NCBI RefSeq assembly: GCF_022842045.1
Contig: NZ_JALHQI010000024.1
Coordinates: forward strand, 1-39,267
DNA: 39,267 nt
Reading direction: 5' to 3'
DNA from: Arenimonas sp.
Lineage (GTDB): Bacteria; Pseudomonadota; Gammaproteobacteria; Xanthomonadales; Xanthomonadaceae
The translations under genes were made by a program, and so were the position numbers. Shown here piece by piece: positions 34,232 to 39,267 of the stretch (position 1 is the stretch's first letter; each line of letters opens with the position of its first letter). The notes beneath the pieces are model-generated. The model searched no databases. It saw nothing but the letters and a program-made list of their open reading frames with translations, and had not been told where the DNA came from.

Positions 34232-34483
34232 TCACGGACTGATACCCGACCGCTCCGGATCAGTCTCGGCCACGTGTTCCACCAGATCTTCCACCCGACA
34301 GGCAAAGTAGGTGCAGAGTCTGTCCAGGGCGTCGGTTTGAACGTTCGCCCCATGGTGGTTCGCCAGCTTGGACAGCGTCATTCGGTTCAAGCCCGTCGCT
34401 TCAGCGATCTCCTGAATGGTCACGCGCCGCCGCTCCCGGAATTCCAGGTCGGCTATGCGCTCCTTGAGCTTAAACCTTAACAT
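34232..34483 (-). CDS. Small XRE-family regulator
   Basis: An 83-residue Cro/C1-type protein with the helix-turn-helix at about residues 18-60: VTIQEIAEATGLNRMTLSKLANHHGANVQTDALDRLCTYF. The short form without a second domain resembles YozG-like phage regulators. The ATG at 34483 has no clear ribosome-binding site. It is divergent from the excisionase/integrase pair across an AT-rich region with an inverted repeat, so it likely controls those genes and perhaps the defence operon. Confidence 0.85.
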   Translation of the reverse strand: MLRFKLKERIADLEFRERRRVTIQEIAEATGLNRMTLSKLANHHGANVQTDALDRLCTYFACRVEDLVEHVAETDPERSGISP

Positions 34484-34551
34484 TATATGAACGGTGATTA
34501 TTTAGACTGTCGTTTGATCTCGTAAGTCTTCAAGCGAGTGCTATCTTTGTC

Positions 34552-34582
34552 GTCGAGTGATCATCCAAATGATCATTCGACA
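34552..34582. promoter_or_regulatory. Inverted-repeat operator between XRE regulator and excisionase
   Basis: TGATCACTCGACG on the minus strand (34564-34552) faces TGATCATTCGACA on the plus strand (34570-34582), 5 bases apart. A further outer repeat, CTTTGTCGT (34545-34553) and ACGACAAAG (34590-34598), brackets it. The region is AT-rich for this genome. It is the natural operator for the adjacent XRE repressor. Confidence 0.55.
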
Positions 34583-34608
34583 GCCTCTAACGACAAAGGA
34601 GTGATCGC

Positions 34609-34845
34609 ATGAGCGCAACGTACCTGACCACAGACCAGTTGGCTACCCGGATCCACTACGACATCCGCACCATCCGGGACCGCCTCAAGGACAGCGTCCT
34701 GCTGGAGGGAGTCCACTACATCCGCCCGTTCGGTGGCCGCAAGCTGCTTTTCATCTGGGAGGCCATCGAGAAGGACATCGCCAGCTTCTCGATGGGGCGC
34801 GGCCCGGTGATCCCCATGGCTAACGGCGGGGTGGCCCATGGCTAA
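34609..34845 (+). CDS. Excisionase-like small DNA-binding protein
   Basis: A 78-residue protein with a winged-helix/MerR-like start: YLTTDQLATRIHYDIRTIRDRLKDSVLLEGVHYIRPFGGRKLLFIWEAIEKDI, the pattern of AlpA/excisionase-type proteins. A good ribosome-binding site GGAG lies seven bases before the ATG. Its stop overlaps the integrase ATG by eight bases, supporting a xis-int pair. The likely role is to direct excision by the integrase. Confidence 0.75.
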   Translation: MSATYLTTDQLATRIHYDIRTIRDRLKDSVLLEGVHYIRPFGGRKLLFIWEAIEKDIASFSMGRGPVIPMANGGVAHG

Positions 34846-36124
34846 GGTCCGCGTCCGCCCGGAGACCCGGACCTTGTACTTGGACTTCCAGTACCGGGGC
34901 GTCCGCTGCCGGGAGCAGACCGCCCTGCCCGATACCCCCGGCAATCGGCGGACGGTCGAGGCGCTGGCCAAGCGAATCGACCGGGAGTTGCTGAAGGGCA
35001 CGTTCGACTACGGCGCACTGTTCCCGGATAGCCCTCGGGCCAAGGCTGGCATCGGTGAAGACGCCCCGTCCGCCGCCAACGACCACCCCACGCCCACCTT
35101 CGCCGAGTTCACCGAGCTATGGGTTTCCGAGTCCGCTCCGCGGTGGCGGGCCCATTACGGTCGCGCGATCCGCGACACGCTGGACCGCATCATCCTGCCG
35201 GTGCTCGGCCCGAAGCCGCTGGCCTCGATCGACCGGGGCGACCTGCTCGGCTTCCAGGCCGAGCTCGCCAAACGCCCCGGCCGGGGTGGGCAAGCCATTT
35301 CCGCCAAGCGGATCAACAAGCTGATGTCCCTGGTCAAGGCCATCCTCAACGAGGGCTGCGACCGCCATGGCCTCACCAGCCCGGGCCGATCCCTCAAGAC
35401 CCTCAAGCAGAAGCGGGCGGACGTCATGCCGTTCTCCATGCCGGAAGTCGAGCGGCTCATCGCGAGGATCCGGCAGGACTACAGGCCTTACCTGACGGTC
35501 CGCCTGCTCACCGGGTTGCGGACGGGCGAGGTCGACGGGCTGCAGTGGCAGGACATCGACTTCGAGGCCGGCCTGATCCACGTTGAACGGACGCACTCCA
35601 GGAACGGGGATGGCGGCACCAAGAACGAAGGCTCGCGGCGCACCGTCCCGATGGTGCCGCAGGTTCGGGCTGCCCTCGAGCAGCAGCGGAAGGCGGCCCA
35701 TGCGACCTGTCCTTGGGTCTTCCACAGCCTCCATGGAAATCCGATCGATGCGGTGAACTTCGCGAACCGGGTCTGGTATCCGCTGTTGCGCAACCTCGGG
35801 CTCAGGAAGCGCCCGCCGTACCAGATGCGGCATACCGCCGCGACGCTGATGCTGGCCGCAGGCGAGAACCCGGAGTGGGTCGCGTCGATCCTCGGACACT
35901 CCACGACCGAGATGTTGTTCCGCGTCTATTCGCGCTTCGTCCCGAACCTGACCCGCAACGACGGCCTGGCCTTCGCCGGCTTGGTGAACGGGCATTTCGG
36001 CACCGCCGCGGTTCAGACGAGCAGCCCGCCCGACCCGGCCGGCCCCGACATCCTTTCCGCCCTGCAGTCCCTCACCCCCGAGCAGCTGGCTACGTTGCTC
36101 ACCCTCGCCAAGAAGGCGTCCTAA
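34838..36124 (+). CDS. int: Tyrosine-type site-specific integrase
   Basis: A 428-residue phage-type integrase. The N-terminal arm-binding domain (RVRPETRTLYLDFQYRGVRC, DUF3596-like) is followed by the SAM-like core-binding domain (about residues 88-190). The catalytic domain shows Arg in LLTGLRTGEVDGL (near 229), Lys in GGTKNEGSRRTVPM, the RH pair in YQMRHTAATLM (near 330), His in LGHSTTEM, and the nucleophile Tyr in LFRVYSRF (near 364). The catalytic HxxR starts with Tyr instead of His, a known variant. It is complete, with no frameshift, and should be active. Confidence 0.92.
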   Translation: MAKVRVRPETRTLYLDFQYRGVRCREQTALPDTPGNRRTVEALAKRIDRELLKGTFDYGALFPDSPRAKAGIGEDAPSAANDHPTPTFAEFTELWVSESAPRWRAHYGRAIRDTLDRIILPVLGPKPLASIDRGDLLGFQAELAKRPGRGGQAISAKRINKLMSLVKAILNEGCDRHGLTSPGRSLKTLKQKRADVMPFSMPEVERLIARIRQDYRPYLTVRLLTGLRTGEVDGLQWQDIDFEAGLIHVERTHSRNGDGGTKNEGSRRTVPMVPQVRAALEQQRKAAHATCPWVFHSLHGNPIDAVNFANRVWYPLLRNLGLRKRPPYQMRHTAATLMLAAGENPEWVASILGHSTTEMLFRVYSRFVPNLTRNDGLAFAGLVNGHFGTAAVQTSSPPDPAGPDILSALQSLTPEQLATLLTLAKKAS

Positions 36125-36143
36125 CGTTCAAGGAGGAACACCC

Positions 36144-36989
36144 ATGCTCAACCAGAATGCTGCGGCTCCCGCCACACTCTCTTTCCCCGCCGTCGTGGAG
36201 GTGCTCCCCGGCCATGACCCCGACCGCGGGCTGCGCTGCCGGCTCTATCACCAGGACGGCTGGTGCAAGGCATGGACCTGGCTCTCGCTCGACACCACAC
36301 CGCCTTCCGCCCTGCAGTGGGGCTCGGTAACCACCATGGAGGTCGGCAAGGAGAAGGAAGACTACCTGCTGCTCGGCCTGCGTGAGGGTGTCGAGCCGCC
36401 GCTGTCGCAGCTGCTGCCTGAGCAGTTGTGCCCCATCCCGGGGGTGCTGCGCCAGACGACGCAGCTTATCGACAGCTTGAAGATCGCCCCCCTTCGCCAG
36501 TTCGTGACCCGGGCCCTCCTGCAGCAAGACGTGCTGCACGGCTACTGGAACAGTCCAGCGTCGCGTCGCGACCATCACGCTTACCCGGGTGGCTTGGCCC
36601 AGCACTCGTTGGAAGTCGCGACCATGCTGGCCAGCGCCAGCGGCCTGCCGCAAGAGGACCGGGAGCTCGGGATCGTGTTCGCCCTGCTACACGACTTCGG
36701 GAAGATCTGGTGCTACGACCCGATCGCTTTCGACCCGGTCAATCCCCGCGAGCACGAGGCGCACGGGCTGAGCCGGCTTGAGTTCGACCTGATCTACCTG
36801 ACCAGGCGGGATCCGCGACTCGGGGCGCTGATGCACGAGTTGCTCGGCGGCCCCCGCGCGCCCCGGGAAGGCAAGTATCCGCTGGCGATCGGCCGGATCG
36901 TCCGGTCCTTCGATCAAATGAGTTGCGAGAAGACCCGCAGGGTGCCGACGGATTCGTGCGCAACTTTCGAATGGGAAATCCCCTTCTAG
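36144..36989 (+). CDS. HD-domain protein, TraI_2/YhaM-like
   Basis: A 281-residue protein with an HD-type metal hydrolase domain at about residues 125-260: RDHHAYPGGLAQHSLEVATML, then LLHDFGKIWCYDP (HD near 182), then LMHELLGG. The HHAYPGGL...H.L pattern resembles the TraI_2 domain of MobH-type relaxases and YhaM exonucleases. No helicase or relaxase C-terminal part follows, so it is a stand-alone form. The ribosome-binding site AGGAGG is excellent and the gene starts 19 bases after int. Substrate unknown. Confidence 0.75.
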   Translation: MLNQNAAAPATLSFPAVVEVLPGHDPDRGLRCRLYHQDGWCKAWTWLSLDTTPPSALQWGSVTTMEVGKEKEDYLLLGLREGVEPPLSQLLPEQLCPIPGVLRQTTQLIDSLKIAPLRQFVTRALLQQDVLHGYWNSPASRRDHHAYPGGLAQHSLEVATMLASASGLPQEDRELGIVFALLHDFGKIWCYDPIAFDPVNPREHEAHGLSRLEFDLIYLTRRDPRLGALMHELLGGPRAPREGKYPLAIGRIVRSFDQMSCEKTRRVPTDSCATFEWEIPF

Positions 36990-37022
36990 GTTGGAGGTCC
37001 ACCCACCGTGAGGATCACGACC

Positions 37023-37286
37023 ATGAAGATTGTTCTTTTCTCCTGCGCCCGTATCGCCCGCACCTTCGGCCTGGTCCGGGGTATCCGGCTCGTCCGGATC
37101 CGCGACGACCGCCGCCGAATGCGTTGGGCCGTCGCCCTCCGGGTGCTCGGCGGCTGGCGCCTAGTGGGCCGAGACCCGATGACCAGCCCCTGGATCATCC
37201 AGCGCGACCCGTGGCTCAACCCGCGGCCGATGCTGTTCCCGAACATTCGGACGGCTCGACGGTTGCTGGCGACCCTCGACCTGTAA
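37023..37286 (+). CDS. Small basic hypothetical protein
   Basis: An 87-residue, Arg-rich protein (MKIVLFSCARIARTFGLV, then RRRMRWAVALRVLGGWRLVGRD). I do not recognise it. The ATG at 37023 has AGGA eight bases upstream; a GTG at 37008 with GGAGG before it could be the start instead. It is transcribed with the neighbouring accessory genes, all having short gaps. Predicted nucleic-acid or membrane-surface binding cannot be supported beyond its charge. Confidence 0.55.
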   Translation: MKIVLFSCARIARTFGLVRGIRLVRIRDDRRRMRWAVALRVLGGWRLVGRDPMTSPWIIQRDPWLNPRPMLFPNIRTARRLLATLDL

Positions 37287-37354
37287 CCCGTCGCAGCCCA
37301 TGCGACGGCCCCGCCGCAACGTAGGGCCGTCACTGCAGTCAATGAGAGACACCC

Positions 37355-37624
37355 ATGGATGAACTGACCCGGATTCGCCAGCTGGTCGCGGAATCAGAGT
37401 TACGGGAGGAGGCTCGCGCCGAAGAAGTGTGGAACCTGCTGCTCGACAGCCCCGAGTTCGGATTGCGGGAGTTGATCGAGGACGTTGGCATGGACACGAC
37501 GCAAGCCCGGCAGGTGCTCCTGAATGCGCGAATCGGCGAAACCTCTGCCCTCTACCTGATCGTGGTCGGCCGCCAAGAGGAAGTCCGTGAAGCACTGCTC
37601 CGCATGATCCATGGCCATTACTAG
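37355..37624 (+). CDS. Small helical hypothetical protein
   Basis: An 89-residue, mostly helical protein (MDELTRIRQLVAESELREEARAEEVWNLL, then FGLRELIEDVGMDTTQARQVLLNARIGE). The central part could form a small helix-turn-helix, but I recognise no family. A GAGAGA ribosome-binding site is just upstream. It belongs to the row of accessory genes between the HD gene and the BPSL0761-type gene. Confidence 0.6.
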   Translation: MDELTRIRQLVAESELREEARAEEVWNLLLDSPEFGLRELIEDVGMDTTQARQVLLNARIGETSALYLIVVGRQEEVREALLRMIHGHY

Positions 37625-37650
37625 CTTCCTTTCCGATATGGAGAACCCTC

Positions 37651-37905
37651 ATGACTACCCCCGACGAAAGACGACGCACCCTCGTTCAAGCGGGCGCGTT
37701 CCTGAAGGAGTTGCGCGGCAACGCCGCGCTACCTGAGGCGGTCCGCCAGGAAGCCCATCGGCTGCTGCGCCACTATCCAGGCCTGCGTGAGATCGAACAT
37801 CTCGCCAGGGTTACCCAAGGCGCTTGGGGCGGAAGCCCGCTGGGTGCGGAGCACGATCCTGACTGGCTTCGGGGCTACGCACATGGGGCGCATCAGGGTG
37901 GTTAG
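37651..37905 (+). CDS. BPSL0761-family small protein, full copy
   Basis: An 84-residue protein starting MTTPDERRRTLVQAGAFLKEL, with LPEAVRQEAHRLLRHYPGLREIEHLA, the pattern of the small BPSL0761 family found in integrative elements of Burkholderia and Xanthomonadaceae. The C-terminal DPDWLRGYAHGAHQGG overlaps the next gene. Function unknown. Its first 45 codons are repeated at 38364-38522. Confidence 0.72.
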   Translation: MTTPDERRRTLVQAGAFLKELRGNAALPEAVRQEAHRLLRHYPGLREIEHLARVTQGAWGGSPLGAEHDPDWLRGYAHGAHQGG

Positions 37906-38293
37906 TCCCAAGAGTCCACTCTCGCTTCAGGCCCTCGCTATCGGCGCACTGGAGGCGTTCCGCCAGCCCGGGGAGGCACACCTCTCACCAAGCCGGTTCC
38001 GTGAGTTTTTCGCTCTCGGGATCAGCGAACTCGAGCGCGTGCTCGGCGCACCACACTGGCTGCTTCGGACCGAGCCGAAGACCCCGCGGATACAGCTTCG
38101 GCTGCTTGCCTTCCTTCGGCTCTATGCAGCACTAATCGGCCTCGGCCTGGACCCGATCCGAGCCGGCTACCATATGCGCAACACGCCGATCAATACATTC
38201 AGGCACCGAACGCTCTTCGAGGTTGTGCGGAACGGGCAAGCCGAAGATGCACTTGGCTATCTGAACTCCATCAGATCGGGATTCGTGGGATAG
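37883..38293 (+). CDS. MbcA/ParS-like toxin-binding domain protein
   Basis: A 136-residue protein. The N-terminal part (LSLQALAIGALEAFRQPGEAHLSPSRFREFFAL) and the central helices are followed by the C-terminal LGLDPIRAGYHMRNTPINTFRHRTLFEVVRNGQAEDALGYLNSIRSGFVG, which resembles the Xre/MbcA/ParS (DUF2384) C-terminal domain with its final G.. motif. No RES toxin partner follows. The ATG at 37883 overlaps the previous gene by 23 bases; the frame continues further upstream inside that gene, but that part is out-of-family. A GTG at 37898 is another possible start. Assignment is tentative. Confidence 0.55.
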   Translation: MGRIRVVSPKSPLSLQALAIGALEAFRQPGEAHLSPSRFREFFALGISELERVLGAPHWLLRTEPKTPRIQLRLLAFLRLYAALIGLGLDPIRAGYHMRNTPINTFRHRTLFEVVRNGQAEDALGYLNSIRSGFVG

Positions 38294-38363
38294 GAAGTAG
38301 GCAGGAACCATAGGACGCACTCTACTCAAATCGGATTGGCCGAGCAGCTGGGGCAAGTCACTC

Positions 38364-38522
38364 ATGACGACCCCCGACGAACGACGCCGCGCCCTGGTGC
38401 AAGCTGGCTCCCTCCTAAAGGAGTTGCGCGGCAACGCCGCCCTACCTGAGGCGGTACCCCAGGAATCCCATAGCCTGCTGCGCCACTCCCTCAGTGAGGA
38501 AGAACTCCAAAGCGGCAGCTAG
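38364..38522 (+). CDS. Truncated/diverged BPSL0761-family copy
   Basis: A 52-residue frame MTTPDERRRALVQAGSLLKEL, then LRGNAALPEAVPQESHSLLRH, that repeats the start of the gene at 37651 and then diverges to a short end (SLSEEELQSGS). The copy lacks the rest of the family (EIEHLA, DWLRGYAHG). It is a partial duplicate, possibly still translated. Confidence 0.55.
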   Translation: MTTPDERRRALVQAGSLLKELRGNAALPEAVPQESHSLLRHSLSEEELQSGS

Positions 38523-38716
38523 ACCCCTCTAACGGTTACTCGGAAGTCACAGCTTGTGCAAGCGACAAGAAACCCACTTCCGCCGCCGCGAAAATAAAGA
38601 TTCCCGGCGCACCACGGACATTTCTTTTCAGTGTGACCAGTTTCAGTAAACTCACCGTAGGCGTCCTCCGCATAGAGAGCCTCTGCTTCTGTAATGCATC
38701 TTTTGTCAGTAGCCAT
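38519..38716 (-). CDS. Small zinc-ribbon protein
   Basis: A 65-residue protein with two CxxC pairs, Cys33/Cys36 in KKCPWCAGN and Cys53/Cys56 in VACTSCDF, spaced as in a zinc ribbon. The N-terminus is acidic. It starts 11 bases before the upstream ImmA/IrrE stop, so the two are translationally coupled. Other functions cannot be named. Confidence 0.65.
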   Translation of the reverse strand: MATDKRCITEAEALYAEDAYGEFTETGHTEKKCPWCAGNLYFRGGGSGFLVACTSCDFRVTVRGV

Positions 38717-39143
38717 AGAGCATCTCGCGCATAAATTTATTCATCCGGATCGGCGCACCTGCTTCCCTGGCACGCATGATCGCATCATTCAAGAGATCAA
38801 TGCGCTCCATCTGGTTCAACCCAGGCGCATGCTTTGCAGCCCAGTAGCTTGCCCTGAACTCGTCGTTCCAGGCTCCAGGAGTGACAGACGTACCTCGATG
38901 CGCCCTGTGCCCGAGCTCGTGCGCAAGAGTTGCTCGACTGCTCATGCTTGACCGTGGATGCACGGCACCTTCGATTGGGAGCACGTCACCACGAACTCGA
39001 ATGACATCGATTCCATCCACATATGATGTTTGCCTGCCCTGGTTAAATCTTAGGATTGAGGGATCGCCCCCGACCTCAATAAACTCCTGTGTAAGTCGAT
39101 CGACCTGGACATCATCCAATACGAGGCCTGCGGGGCGTCGCAA
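38706..39143 (-). CDS. ImmA/IrrE-type metallopeptidase
   Basis: A 145-residue protein with the HELGH zinc motif at residues 75-79 (SSRATLAHELGHRAHRG) and EFRASYWAAKHAPG, typical of ImmA/IrrE peptidases that cleave phage or stress repressors. The frame has no ATG; the only possible initiators are TTG codons at 39143 and 39119, and the in-frame region upstream is taken up by the end of an IS3-type transposase gene. The 5' end, which often encodes a helix-turn-helix domain, may have been lost. Confidence 0.75.
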   Translation of the reverse strand: MRRPAGLVLDDVQVDRLTQEFIEVGGDPSILRFNQGRQTSYVDGIDVIRVRGDVLPIEGAVHPRSSMSSRATLAHELGHRAHRGTSVTPGAWNDEFRASYWAAKHAPGLNQMERIDLLNDAIMRAREAGAPIRMNKFMREMLYGY

Positions 39144-39153
39144 CCCACGGGTT

Positions 39154-39267
39154 CTACCCCGTTTCCACGGACGGTTTGGTTAAGGTCTGAAACTCCCGAT
39201 CGCGCCGGGCAACTCTACGACGCATTCTCGGGTTGTGGGACCGCTCGAGGTAGCCGAATACGTCGGC
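39154..39267 (-). CDS. IS3-family transposase OrfB, C-terminal end (partial)
   Basis: The minus strand reads without a stop from the right edge, ending at TAG (39156-39154): 37 codons with DVFGYLERSHNPRMRRRVARR, then EFQTLTKPSVETG. This is the known ending of many IS3-family (IS3/IS911-like) DDE integrases: DYIERFHNPRMRRRVA...PSVETG. The rest lies outside the window. It stops 11 bases before the TTG start of the ImmA gene. Confidence 0.75.
   Translation of the reverse strand, partial: ADVFGYLERSHNPRMRRRVARRDREFQTLTKPSVETG

Noticed and set aside
34482-34487. TATAAT on the minus strand overlapping the XRE start codon
   Set aside because: If used as a -10 box the transcript would begin inside the gene; no good -35 box at the right distance.
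22055-39267. Search for a CRISPR array in the defence island
   Set aside because: No regularly spaced short direct repeats were seen; the repeats present are the att flanks and operator half-sites.

Overview
The window comes from a high-GC gammaproteobacterium, most likely a Xanthomonadaceae member of the Lysobacter/Luteimonas/Xanthomonas type. The evidence is the GC-rich core genes, the biotin operon order bioB-bioF-bioH-bioC divergent from comF, and the style of pepN, ubiA and the PAS-GGDEF-EAL protein. This is a judgement from protein character and gene order; no database was searched.

Positions 1-19135 are ordinary chromosome. They hold a Tyr/Pro-rich lipoprotein (cut by the left edge), an EamA exporter, two tandem paralogous secreted proteins, pepN, a PLP-dependent dehydratase, an NTF2-like protein overlapping a PH-domain protein, DoxX and META/DUF4377 envelope proteins, the biotin operon with a probable BirA operator over its -35 box, comF, ubiA, a small membrane protein, and a cyclic-di-GMP signalling protein.

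Positions 19147-22130 are an integration hot spot at tRNA-Arg(CCG). A 5' half tRNA broken in the anticodon arm, one complete tRNA, and a foreign 3' half tRNA about 2.7 kb downstream are present. The last two are followed by the same 70-base flank. Between them lie a pRiA4b ORF-3-like gene and a hipBA toxin-antitoxin pair, so this looks like a small element remnant.

Positions 22572-34149 are a lower-GC defence island. From the upstream end it encodes a C5-cytosine methyltransferase (with a divergent Vsr repair nuclease), then a tightly overlapping four-gene operon: GHKL (MORC/MutL-like) ATPase, Z1 superfamily-II helicase-like protein, DUF4420 PD-(D/E)XK nuclease and AIPR protein. A NYN-domain nuclease, a DUF5343 protein and a DUF4145/HEPN-like protein follow on the same strand. 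This matches the class of GHKL-ATPase restriction systems predicted from gene neighbourhoods, with an unusual three-gene extension. The likely logic is self-marking by methylation, ATP-driven sensing or remodelling by the GHKL and Z1 proteins, and nuclease or abortive effectors.

Positions 34232-38522 are mobility and cargo genes: an XRE repressor, a divergent excisionase-like gene and tyrosine integrase, an HD-domain (TraI_2-like) protein and several small accessory genes, including a duplicated BPSL0761-type gene. A 13-base half-site in the repressor/excisionase intergenic inverted repeat recurs in the promoter region of the defence operon, suggesting shared control. The right edge has a zinc-ribbon protein, an ImmA/IrrE protease without an ATG start, and the C-terminal end of an IS3-type transposase.
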